Part shown: positions 6,243 through 12,462 of the stretch, piece after piece
Layout: each line of letters begins with the position of its first letter
Numbering within the stretch: the stretch's first letter is position 1
The notes under the pieces: generated by a model
The model's input: the letters and a program-made list of their open reading frames with translations, nothing else
What the model was told of the DNA's origin: nothing
The model's database searches: none
Position numbers and translations under genes: made by a program
Assembly (NCBI GenBank): GCA_005116795.1
Contig: SWDL01000393.1
Coordinates: 1-14,259, forward strand
Length of the DNA: 14,259 nt
Direction: 5' to 3'
From: Nitrospira sp.
Lineage (GTDB): Bacteria; Nitrospirota; Nitrospiria; Nitrospirales; Nitrospiraceae

Positions 6243-7745
6243 TTGCGCGATCGCGCACGGCGCCATGATGGCATCTTTCATTCCGTGAATCACCTTCTTC
6301 TCGAGCGAGCAGACGGTGGCGAGGATGCCCGCGAGCCGGGCCCGGCCCTCGACGACGAAATAATAGGGGGACAGCCGGGCCCGCCCGGCCATGGGAACGA
6401 CGGCCTCGCTGCGGTCATCATAATACGACAGGGTGAACTGCCTGCCTTTATGAAACTCCTGCACCACGTGAGGCGTCGTCGAAAATGAGTCGAGCGCGCG
6501 GTCCAGCGCGGCCGCCCATTCCGGTTGCGGGAGGTCATGGCCGATGGAGACGCCGCGGCTCCCCCAGGCCAGTTCCGAGAAGCCCGAGGGCTTGATGACG
6601 AGTCGGCGCTCTTTCTGCCCCGCGTGCGCCAGCTCGCGCCAGTCCGACACAGCCCGCCCGGCCAACGTGAGCCTGGGGATCACCGCCGACGGCGGGATGG
6701 GGCGCGGGTCCAGAATCCAGGTCTGCGGGAAGAGGCGGGACAGGATGTCGGATCGTTCCTCGCCGAGCTGGTTCACCCAGAAGGGCCGCAAGGCTGGATG
6801 ATGCCACAAGGCAAAGGCCAGTTTTTCCTCCAGCGGCGGCTTGAAGGGCGGCGTCACGCGCACTCGATCTTTCTTCGCGCTGTACATGATGAGTTCGGCC
6901 TTCGGGACGTTGGGCAGATCGAACAATTCGAAGAACCGGTACACCAGCGAGATGCGCCGCGCGCCCTGGGGGCCGTCGAGCCAGAGGCCGTCTTCGGTAA
7001 ACCGCAGGTCGAGAGGATCGACGCAGGCCGCCTCCATCCCAAGGTCCCGCAAGCGGTCGGCGACCCAGGTCATCTCGGGTCGATAGTCCTTCGCCTCTTC
7101 AGACACGACGATGGCGACGCCCCCAGGCGTCCTGGCCATCTGTTCCCTGACCATCGCCTCGAATCCCGCCACCATGCCGTCAGGGCCACCGACGATGGCA
7201 TGAGGCGTGAAGCGTGAAGCGTGAAGCGTCTGAGGTGCGGCTTCTTGCTGGTCCGATCGACCATTGACCATCGACCATTGGCCATACGCCCTTCCGAGGG
7301 CGGCCGTGAGCCCGATGCCGCCGGGCACGGAATCGAGTTCCGTGATCACCATCCCGTCGGCCGTCGGGATCATATCCGGCCGGATGACGGCGGGAAGTTG
7401 GTCGCGCCAGCGTTTCATCCGGCTGTAGGTGATCAGCGACTCCGGCTTCCCCTGATCGAGATAGGCTGCCACCCAGGCCGGTTGCGCGCCACGGACGCTG
7501 TCCAGATAGAGCTGATTGAAGGCCCGGTAGAAGGCCAGGAGATGGTCGCCGAGTCTCTCGATGGAGGCGAGATCTTCGGCTGAGATTAGGAACGGCTCAG
7601 GCGCCAGGCGCCAGCGCGTACCCGTGGTGGCCTCGGCCAACTCGGCATAGAGGCCGTCGCGGATCAGGGCGTTACGAATCGCGACGCACCGCGCCGAGGC
7701 CGTATCCAACTCCCTGTGTTGAGAGAGAACCCGCGCAATGGACAA
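6237..7745 (-). CDS. ATP-grasp-like conserved protein of unknown substrate
   Basis: Encodes 502 aa. I recognise no characterised orthologue. 'MVITELDSVPGGIGLTAALG' (132-151) and 'RLVIKPSGFSELAWGSRGVSIG' (381-402), followed by 'VVQEFHKGRQFTLSYYDD' (427-444), resemble the glycine-rich loop, ATP-binding lysine and acidic metal-binding strands of ATP-grasp ligases, loosely like the glutathionylspermidine synthase group. If so, it joins a carboxylate to an amine or thiol; the substrate is unknown and the glutaredoxin-like neighbour is the only hint. Residues ~155-184 ('GQWSMVNGRSDQQ...TLHASRFTPHA') come from an in-frame heptamer insertion just after the glycine-rich motif. The start is weak: TTG at 7745, three codons after a TGA, with no clear Shine-Dalgarno and no ATG until well inside the conserved region. 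The stop codon lies in a heptamer tract. Confidence 0.75.
   Translation of the reverse strand: MSIARVLSQHRELDTASARCVAIRNALIRDGLYAELAEATTGTRWRLAPEPFLISAEDLASIERLGDHLLAFYRAFNQLYLDSVRGAQPAWVAAYLDQGKPESLITYSRMKRWRDQLPAVIRPDMIPTADGMVITELDSVPGGIGLTAALGRAYGQWSMVNGRSDQQEAAPQTLHASRFTPHAIVGGPDGMVAGFEAMVREQMARTPGGVAIVVSEEAKDYRPEMTWVADRLRDLGMEAACVDPLDLRFTEDGLWLDGPQGARRISLVYRFFELFDLPNVPKAELIMYSAKKDRVRVTPPFKPPLEEKLAFALWHHPALRPFWVNQLGEERSDILSRLFPQTWILDPRPIPPSAVIPRLTLAGRAVSDWRELAHAGQKERRLVIKPSGFSELAWGSRGVSIGHDLPQPEWAAALDRALDSFSTTPHVVQEFHKGRQFTLSYYDDRSEAVVPMAGRARLSPYYFVVEGRARLAGILATVCSLEKKVIHGMKDAIMAPCAIAQP
7198..7286. repeat. Bipartite heptamer module inserted in frame in the ATP-grasp-like gene
   Basis: Tract 1 (7198-7232) is gcatgag, gcgtgaa three times, gcgtctg. 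Tract 2 (7259-7286) is gaccatt, gaccatc, gaccatt, ggccata. A 26-nt core separates them. The module is read in frame as about 30 residues of low complexity and causes no frameshift. Confidence 0.88.
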
Positions 7746-7854
7746 GGTAGAGACTCAGCGGGAGACGAGCCGCTTGCATCGGACGACGTGCATGGGAGGA
7801 ATCGTATCACGGGAGGTCCGAGTCGTACAAGGCAACGGGGAGGTGCGAACCCGG

Positions 7855-8853
7855 TTACGCCTGGTACACGGCCACGCGATTCTTGCCGGCGGCCTTGGCC
7901 AGGTAGGCGGCCTGATCCGCGGCGGTGATGAGGTCGGACGGCGTGGTCACGTGTCTGGGGAATGAGGCCACCCCGATGCTACAAGAAAGGCGGATGCCCA
8001 ACGAGCCCAGATGCGCGCACTCTGTCTGGTGCGCGACAGTCATCATCCGCTGTCGTACCCGATCGGCGATCACCAGCGCGCCTTCCAGCGGTGTATCGGG
8101 GAGCAGGACCACGAATTCTTCCCCGCCGTAGCGGGCGGCCAGATCGCTGCTCCGAAGGAGCGGAGGGTCTGACACCGTCCCCTGCGTCGAGGCCAGCAGG
8201 CGCCCGACGGCCTGCAAGACCTGGTCGCCGACCCCGTGGCCGAACCCGTCGTTGACCAGCTTGAAATCGTCGAGATCGAGGAACATCACGGACAGTGGAT
8301 TGCTGGTCCGTTTGGCCTGCGCAAAGGTGCGGGTCAGGGTTTCGCAGAAATAGGAATGATTGTAGAGGCCGGTCAGGCCGTCTCGAATGGAGCGTTCTTG
8401 AAGTTGGCGGTTGTGCTGAAGGAGCTGCTGATTGATGTCCTCCAACTGCCGGTTGAGGACCTGCATCTGCTGCTGTTGTTTCTTGGTGTCCGTAATATCG
8501 GTGATGGTTTCGACGATGGAAATTTCCCCGTCGGCGGTTTCCGCCTTCGACCACTGGAAGAGCAGATAGTCGCCGTTGGGCAGCGGGACTTCCGCCGACG
8601 CGCTGCGCCCGGTCTCGGCCGTCTCCCACATGCGGCAGAACGAGCAGGGCGTGGTCGATCCGCTGATCTTCTCGTAACACTTGGCGCTCGGTCTGGCGCC
8701 GAACCGAGCCACCGCGGACAGATTCTCGTACTGAATCTCAAAGCGGGCAGGATTGATCAGCGTGACGACGATGGGTTGCGCGTTGAGCAGACTCTGGGCG
8801 TCATACTGTCTGCCGGTGGTGTGCGAGTCGCCCGCCATGTCCGCTGTCCTCAT
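7855..8853 (-). CDS. Diguanylate cyclase with PAS sensor and GGDEF domain
   Basis: Encodes 332 aa and is predicted to make cyclic di-GMP from two GTP. An N-terminal PAS-like domain (about 25-122) ends in the usual 'ETITDITDTK' connector. Within it, 'KCYEKISGSTTPCSFC' (58-73) has three cysteines in a spacing seen in several PAS sensors and could be redox- or ligand-sensing. A Gln-rich coiled coil (124-156) leads into GGDEF: 'RDGLTGLYNHSYF' (157-169), 'FLDLDDFKLVND' (191-202), the active-site loop GGEEF at 243-247 and the inhibitory I-site R234-x2-D237, so product inhibition is expected. No transmembrane segment is visible; the protein is cytosolic. ATGs at 8853 and 8838 are both possible; the second has GAGG 9 nt upstream. 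A 109-bp gap precedes the next gene, so it need not belong to that operon. Confidence 0.92.
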   Translation of the reverse strand: MRTADMAGDSHTTGRQYDAQSLLNAQPIVVTLINPARFEIQYENLSAVARFGARPSAKCYEKISGSTTPCSFCRMWETAETGRSASAEVPLPNGDYLLFQWSKAETADGEISIVETITDITDTKKQQQQMQVLNRQLEDINQQLLQHNRQLQERSIRDGLTGLYNHSYFCETLTRTFAQAKRTSNPLSVMFLDLDDFKLVNDGFGHGVGDQVLQAVGRLLASTQGTVSDPPLLRSSDLAARYGGEEFVVLLPDTPLEGALVIADRVRQRMMTVAHQTECAHLGSLGIRLSCSIGVASFPRHVTTPSDLITAADQAAYLAKAAGKNRVAVYQA

Positions 8854-9021
8854 TCAGGCTATGAACGGCGGTAGTATGGCGCGGATCACCCGCTCAGGGA
8901 AGAAGACCCGCCTCTGTGGAATGGCAGACCCGGCGGAGCAGCCGTAGAGTGACCAAGGGGGGAGCCGGGCGCGTAACAGCGAGTCACCCCGCTCTTCTTA
9001 AGATCACTATACCGTCTTACC

Positions 9022-9028
9022 AAGGAGG
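9022..9028 (+). promoter_or_regulatory. Shine-Dalgarno of the PEP-CTERM gene
   Basis: AAGGAGG is a near-complete anti-16S match 4 nt before the ATG at 9033 and decides against the longer in-frame reading from 8916. It contrasts with the repeat-filled, Shine-Dalgarno-poor leaders of several neighbouring genes. Confidence 0.85.
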
Positions 9029-9032
9029 CCCT

Positions 9033-9719
9033 ATGAGAGTGTCTCATACGCAGACGTTTGTCGGTGCGGGCTTGCTCGCGATCTCGTGCCTGATCGCCCC
9101 ATCTTGGAGTCAGGCTGCCCCCTTTTCAGCGAACGAGTCCATCAATGACATCGGTTTCAACCTGAGCAGCCGTGATTTGCAGCGCACTCGCACCGATTCA
9201 GCCGGGACGACGGTTCTCGGCACCGATGCGACCATCATCAGCCAGAACAACATCAGTGCTGGCTTCGGTCTCAACGGCACGGGTCCAGATACTTACCAGC
9301 ACAATCTGACCTGGACTTTCCCGGCCGCGGCAACCATCCTCACCGCCTCCCTGAATATTGACGCGTTCGGAGTCAATGGAGAAGGTTTCTTGGGCCTCAC
9401 GAAGAATGATTCGGTGTATGCCGACGGCAACCTCCTCGGGAACCTCAACATCGGCACCATCTTCACGTTGGGCTTTTCCTCGACGACCTTTGCGATCAAC
9501 CCGCTGTGGCTGGCAGACAGTCTGTTGAACATCACCATCAACCACAGTTCTGGCGACAACTTTTCGGTCTATGGATCAAATCTGGCCATCACCTACAACA
9601 GCGCTGGCATTGCGGGCGGCGCGGTGCCCGAGCCTTCCTCGATCCTCTTGATGGGCTCCGGGCTCGCCGGTCTCGGTCTCTGGGGCCGCCGAAAGATGGC
9701 CCTGGCGACGACGAAGTAA
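9033..9719 (+). CDS. PEP-CTERM exported protein
   Basis: Encodes 228 aa. A signal peptide spans about 1-29: Arg3, a hydrophobic core 'FVGAGLLAISCLIA', and a likely cleavage near 'SWSQAAP'. The C-terminus is a full PEP-CTERM sorting signal: VPEP at 198-201, a hydrophobic helix about 204-218, then 'GRRK'. Such signals are processed by exosortase and link export to exopolysaccharide or biofilm matrix; no exosortase is in the window. The middle (40-190) is rich in Asn, Thr, Ser and Gly with alternating hydrophobics, as in secreted beta-sandwich domains, and has no Cys after the signal peptide. AAGGAGG at 9022-9028 sits 4 nt before the ATG. It is the only clearly expressed plus-strand gene between 1.7 and 11 kb and is divergent from the cyclase. 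Confidence 0.93.
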   Translation: MRVSHTQTFVGAGLLAISCLIAPSWSQAAPFSANESINDIGFNLSSRDLQRTRTDSAGTTVLGTDATIISQNNISAGFGLNGTGPDTYQHNLTWTFPAAATILTASLNIDAFGVNGEGFLGLTKNDSVYADGNLLGNLNIGTIFTLGFSSTTFAINPLWLADSLLNITINHSSGDNFSVYGSNLAITYNSAGIAGGAVPEPSSILLMGSGLAGLGLWGRRKMALATTK

Positions 9720-9742
9720 TCTGTCTTACGCATCATGCGGCT

Positions 9743-9760
9743 AGGAGCCTCACGGTTCCT
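9743..9760. other. Small stem-loop after the PEP-CTERM gene
   Basis: AGGAGCC (9743-9749) and GGTTCCT (9754-9760) pair with one G-U and a 4-nt loop, 24 bp after the stop codon. It lies just before the larger perfect palindrome and may contribute to 3'-end formation. Confidence 0.4.
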
Positions 9761-9767
9761 GACTACA

Positions 9768-9807
9768 TGCTGTGTCAGAGCCGGCATGAACCGGCTCTGA
9801 CACAGCA
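9768..9807. terminator. Perfect 17-bp palindrome, probable terminator or dispersed palindrome
   Basis: The arms 9768-9784 and 9791-9807 are perfectly complementary over 17 bp (TGCTGTGTCAGAGCCGG), with a 6-nt loop catgaa. It lies 49 bp after the PEP-CTERM stop. No U-tract follows on either strand, so it is not a standard intrinsic terminator. It could stabilise the 3' end, stop transcription from both sides, or be one copy of a REP-like palindrome. Only one copy is in the window. Confidence 0.65.
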
Positions 9808-9834
9808 GAAGCTTCGCCCTCTCCCACTCTCTCC

Positions 9835-10228
9835 CCCAAGCACGAGATCGGACTGAGCCCTTCGCATGTGCAGCGTATCTTTACGCAGGAGTCTGCCTTT
9901 CTCCCAAAGCCTATCAAGACGCCAAGCGGATCGAGCGGGTGAACACCTCGCTGAAACGAGGTTTTACCATAAAATTAAGGGCCACCGACGACGCTGGCTT
10001 TGGCTTCAGCAGCCGGTTGTATGAACGCGCGCCGTCGAGTCTCGGCCCGGCCCCTCCGTCTTTCGATCTGCTGGAATGGGGATAACTCTTCGCTATACGA
10101 GAGTACCCCAAAGCCCTACTCCGCCGAGACGCGAAGGGGCTGGCCGCACAAGTCCGGACGTCTTCCACTGTCTCGATGGGAGCGCCGAGGTCAATCGCCT
10201 CACACTGATCAATTCACTCCCATCTGCG
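9835..10228 (+). pseudogene. Relic of an Ada-type AraC regulator / O6-alkylguanine methyltransferase
   Basis: No intact ORF is present, but three successive frames spell an Ada-like protein. From 9853, 'LSPSHVQRIFTQES' matches the second AraC-type HTH. From 9903 (shifted frame), 'PKAYQDAKRIERV', 'SLKRG' and 'DDAGFGFSSRLYERAPSSLG' continue it in Ada order. The same frame then hits a TAA and goes on with 'REYPKALLRRDAKGLAAQV' (from 10098), the linker/N-terminus of the methyltransferase domain. From 10160 a third frame gives 'VFHCLDGSAEVNRLTL'. The active-site PCHR region is gone. There are at least two frameshifts and one stop, so it is non-functional. The fragment fills most of the gap between the PEP-CTERM and zf-HC2 genes; I see nothing else there beyond the two stem-loops. 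Confidence 0.78.
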
Positions 10229-10275
10229 ACCTACCCAAACAGTGCCCCTTCCCATCGCACGTGAGGAATGCACCC

Positions 10276-10572
10276 CTATGTTCCTCCTCTTCTTGATCCA
10301 GCCCAGGTCTTGAAACGCCGTTGAAGTGCCTGGCGTACGGCCTCAGGAGGAGGTACTTGTTGGAGATCCCCGAGTCGCTGAACCGTCTCCTTCATCTGCC
10401 TCAAGTAATTCCGGCAGCCCCGGCAGACGCCGAGATGGAGCCGGCATTGAGCCCAGCGCCAGAACGTCAGTGACGCTTCGAGATAGTCCGTCACCCGTTC
10501 GACGAACTCTTTACAGGTGAGGTGTCCCCCAACTGTGTCGGCAAGATCGCGTTCAATATATTCGCGGTCCAT
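10276..10572 (-). CDS. Orphan zf-HC2 (anti-sigma-type) zinc-finger protein
   Basis: Encodes 98 aa. The zinc ligands fit the zf-HC2 pattern: Cys20 in 'HLTCKEFVERVTDYLE', then His46-x3-Cys50-x2-Cys53 in 'HLGVCRGCRNYLRQM'. In this family the domain holds an ECF sigma factor inactive, often in a redox- or zinc-dependent way. There is no transmembrane helix after the finger, so it would be a soluble anti-sigma factor of the ChrR/RsrA style, or only a domain relic. The usual upstream sigma-factor partner is absent; the next gene upstream is a truncated unrelated fragment. The ATG directly follows a heptamer module and lacks a Shine-Dalgarno, so the true start could be lost. Confidence 0.75.
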   Translation of the reverse strand: MDREYIERDLADTVGGHLTCKEFVERVTDYLEASLTFWRWAQCRLHLGVCRGCRNYLRQMKETVQRLGDLQQVPPPEAVRQALQRRFKTWAGSRRGGT

Positions 10573-10585
10573 CGGTGGGCTCTGG

Positions 10586-10646
10586 GTTGTCAGTTGCCAG
10601 TACTCAGCTTTGAGACCCTCAACTATAGGCCATCAGCCATACGCTC
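10586..10646. repeat. Bipartite heptamer module upstream of the zf-HC2 gene
   Basis: Tract 1 (10586-10613) is gttgtca, gttgcca, gtactca, gctttga. Tract 2 (10619-10646) is tcaacta, taggcca, tcagcca, tacgctc. Only about 5 nt separates them, and tract 2 ends 1 bp from the stop of the next minus-strand gene. The units are more diverged than at the other sites. Confidence 0.65.
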
Positions 10647-10647
10647 G

Positions 10648-11008
10648 TTATTTGGCGATGGTAATCGCCGGGGTCGGAAATCTGGTCAGATCCGTCACCG
10701 TCATTTGGAACAGATTCGAGAGCACGGCAAAGGCCTCCTGGTTCCAGCTCGGCACCATCTCCTGACTCAACGGATACTTGCGAATCGAATAGTGCCGGTT
10801 GTCGAACTGCACGGAGAACTCATAGTCATCCGGCTTGGAGGCCGACTCTTCGATTTCGAGGGTCCTCGCCGGATTCCGCACGACGGTCTTGGTTCTGGGG
10901 TCAGGGACCACCGCCATTTCCTGCTCTTCCTCAATGCCTTCGGCGACAAACCCGATGATCGCATTCATGCTGCGCAGCAAGAGTGACCCATGCAGGGGAT
11001 AGTCGGGG
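10648..11008 (-). pseudogene. 5'-truncated gene, C-terminal fragment of an unnamed family
   Basis: The minus-strand frame gives about 120 native-looking residues ending '...FAVLSNLFQMTVTDLTRFP' and 'TPAITIAK', with 'LHGSLLLRSMNAIIGFVAEG' near the front. The order (a 'LRS...' segment, a helical stretch, a charged beta region, and a 'LL..LF' helix before a terminal 'P.LT...' strand) resembles the C-terminal end of longer hypothetical proteins I know from other bacteria, but I cannot name the family. Upstream of 11008 the frame runs straight into GAAAAGGGGA repeats and the 95-bp element, so the N-terminus is lost. Met at 10968 is the first native-looking possible start. Confidence 0.65.
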
Positions 11009-11057
11009 CCACAGAAAAGGGGACAGCCACAGAAAAGGGGAACCACAGAAAAGGGGA
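11009..11057. repeat. Triplicated CCACAGAAAAGGGGA motif
   Basis: CCACAGAAAAGGGGA occurs exactly at 11009-11023, 11027-11041 and 11043-11057, spaced 18 and 16 bp apart. The last copy runs into the outer end of the left 95-bp element. On the far side, the right element likewise has a second CCCCTTTTCTCAA copy (12048-12060) after its outer end. The terminus therefore appears to be multiplied outward on both sides. Confidence 0.85.
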
Positions 11058-11142
11058 CATTCAACATTTCTAGGTTAACGCTGCGCATTCGTACCCAGCG
11101 GAATGATCAGCAAGCTGCTTTGAAAAGTAGAATGTCCCCTTT
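11048..11142 (+). mobile_element. 95-bp self-complementary element, left copy
   Basis: The outer end GAAAAGGGGACATTCAAC and inner end GAAAAGTAGAATGTCCCCTT are imperfect inverted repeats. Aligned without gaps to the reverse complement of 11947-12041, 81 of 95 positions agree by my count; differences concentrate in the middle. There is no coding capacity, so it resembles a MITE or isolated terminal repeat. The adjacent transposase fragment begins exactly at its inner end. Confidence 0.8.
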
Positions 11143-11640
11143 AATCCCATCCGCTCGAACCAGGTCTGGGCGGCGGATATCACCTACATTCCGATGCGCC
11201 GGGGCTTTGTGTACCTGTGTGCGGTCATGGATTGGGCCAGTCGCCGGGTGCTGGCGTGGCGGCTGTCCAACACGCTGACGACCGACTTCTGTCTCGAGGC
11301 CGTTCAGGAGGCGATCACCCAGGCGGGCGTCCCGGCGATCTTCAACACCGATCCAGGCTGCCAGTTCACCAGCCTGGAATTCACCGGGTTGCTGAAAGAC
11401 CACGGCATCCAGATCAGCATGGACGGGAGAGGCTGCTGGCGCGACAACGTGTTCGTGGAACGACTCTGGAAGAGCATCAAATACGAGGCGGTGTATCTGC
11501 ATGCCTACGAGACCGTCGGCGCTGCCCAGCAGGGCTTGGAGCGCTACCTGACGTTCTACAACCAGACCAGGCCGCATCGGGCGCTTGACGGCCATACACC
11601 CAATGGAGTGTACTTTGACAGCCTGCCGACACGGCGCACC
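11143..11640 (+). pseudogene. IS3-family transposase (OrfB) lacking its N-terminus
   Basis: The frame encodes the rve integrase core. 'NQVWAADITYIPM' gives the first catalytic Asp, 'FNTDPGCQFTS' the second, and 'DNVFVERLWKSIKYE' the Glu, so the DDE triad is complete. 'FYNQTRPHRALDGHTPNGVY' follows as usual. The second motif is unusual: most relatives have TDQGSQFT, here TDPGCQFT. The HTH_21 domain, the whole of OrfA and the OrfB start are missing; the frame opens at the inner end of the 95-bp element, the first in-frame codons being of the 'NPIRSNQVW' type. The ORF continues to 11856, but past ~11640 it is IS tail and antisense DUF3024 sequence. The right end of the IS is probably near 11711. 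Confidence 0.85.
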
Positions 11641-11689
11641 GCCGCGTCGGCAGATCACCGCGAGGCGCCACTTAAGGAAGAGCACATTC

Positions 11690-11712
11690 TGTCCAAACAA
11701 CCGGGGCCACCA
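11690..11712 (+). repeat. Probable right end of the IS3-like element
   Basis: The stretch around TGTCCAAACAACCGGGGCCA marks where transposase-linked sequence stops and the antisense DUF3024 homology begins ('CFFG' ends at about 11716 on the minus strand). It has the TG...CA style of IS3-family ends. The matching left end has been lost, so the assignment rests on context alone. Confidence 0.45.
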
Positions 11713-11946
11713 CTCCCAAAGAAGCAGGCCAACGGATCAGCGTCGATTTCTCGCAGCAGATCGTTGATGCGTTCGCTCGATGACACCCTGGGTATTCATA
11801 CCATTTCAGATCGGCCCGTCGCCAGTAGAGCCGCCACTTGTTGGCCGACCGGATGAACTTGCGCTTGGCGACCGGAGATTCGATCCACTCCTTCGGGTTA
11901 TCCCACTTAGGTCGCCGCTCGAAAATCACGACCTCATGGCTGAACT
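11713..11946 (-). pseudogene. DUF3024-type gene remnant, frameshifted and cut at both ends
   Basis: On the minus strand, 'HEVVIFERRPKWDNP' leads to 'SPVAKRKFIRSANKWRLYW' and 'RRADLKWYEYPG', a good match to the DUF3024 pattern (W-x-LYW-x-RADLKW). After that the frame is lost; the next frame continues with 'ERINDLLREIDADPLACFFG', the usual family ending. There is one frameshift near 11760-11780. The 5' end runs into the inner end of the right 95-bp element at 11947 with the family's N-terminal part missing. The 3' end lacks its stop because it meets the IS3-like right end. The function of DUF3024 proteins is unknown. Confidence 0.75.
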
Positions 11947-12041
11947 AAAGGGGACATTCTACTTTTCAAGCGAGCCTACTGAGCATTCTTCTGGGTAAGA
12001 ATTCGCCGCGTTGACCTTGAAAAGTTGAATGTCCCCTTTTC
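11947..12041 (-). mobile_element. 95-bp self-complementary element, right inverted copy
   Basis: Inverted relative to 11048-11142 and equal in length. The inner end starts AAAGGGGACATTCTAC and the outer end finishes GAATGTCCCCTTTTC. Within it, ATTCTT-ACCCAG-AAGAAT (read on the minus strand) forms a 6-bp hairpin. The outer 18 and inner 22 bases are identical in both copies, while the middle has diverged. That is expected if the termini are what a transposase or recombination recognises. Confidence 0.8.
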
Positions 12042-12053
12042 TCAAATCCCCTT

Positions 12054-12332
12054 TTCTCAAAACGAGTCGAGCGGTCATTCCAGAAAGCCCTGTCGAAAAT
12101 CCCAGCCGACTATCAAGAGGCCATTGTCAGAGCCGTCAAATCGTTGGCGGTCAATCCGAGGCCTGAAGGCAAACGGGCCAAGAAACTCACCGGCCAGCTC
12201 TTTGTGTCGCAGTTCATAGCTCAATATCGCTTTCGGATCGGCCCCTACCGCGTGCTCTACGATATCGATGACCCACGTAAGCGAGTCGTGCTCCTGAAAC
12301 TCGCCAAGCGGGACGAGCAAATCTACCACTGA
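12054..12332 (+). pseudogene. RelE/ParE-type toxin lacking its native start
   Basis: The frame reads 'FSKRVERSFQKALSKIPADYQ', 'AVKSLAVNPRPEGKRAKKLTG', 'YRFRIGPYRVLYDIDDPRKRVVLLKLAKRDEQIY' and a stop, about 90 residues. This is a complete RelE-fold ribosome-dependent mRNA interferase apart from the first few residues, which normally read M-x-hydrophobic-x-F. 'GPYRVLYDID' and the terminal Arg/Tyr cluster are conserved. Upstream, the frame continues into the CCCCTTTTCTCAA repeat with no ATG or GTG. The only in-frame start is a TTG at 12144, which would drop the first helices. No RelB-type antitoxin adjoins. It is probably inactive, disrupted by the repeat element. Confidence 0.75.
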
Positions 12333-12412
12333 CGCCGCGCGCCGAGATACGGGAAGTGCTCCATGGGGTCTCCGATGTTTGAGCTCTACTAGGCATCTTG
12401 AGTGCGATCGAC

Positions 12413-12418
12413 TATAAT
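12413..12418 (+). promoter_or_regulatory. Candidate -10 box of the hicBA promoter
   Basis: A perfect TATAAT at 12413-12418 lies 44 bp before the hicB ATG, a sensible distance for a short leader. The sequence at the expected -35 spacing (about 12390-12396) is poor, so the promoter may need an activator or be weak. No clear HicB operator palindrome is seen. Confidence 0.5.
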
Positions 12419-12462
12419 GGACCTGTGCTTAGCTTCATCCCTATGAAGAGGGGCGGGGGCCT

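Noticed and set aside
6525..7217. Plus-strand ORF of 230 aa
   Set aside because: Antisense to the ATP-grasp-like gene, with composition typical of a shadow.
2835..7286. Heptamer arrays as a CRISPR
   Set aside because: Units are 7 bp in direct tandem with no unique spacers of 25-40 bp, and no cas genes are present.
8916..9032. Sigma-54 promoter or longer start for the PEP-CTERM gene
   Set aside because: TGGC near 8924 lacks a GC at the right -12 spacing, and the strong AAGGAGG plus signal peptide fix the start at 9033.
11048..12041. REP/RAYT system
   Set aside because: The 95-bp elements are larger and differently built than REP hairpins, and no Y1-type tyrosine transposase is in the window, only DDE IS3 remnants.
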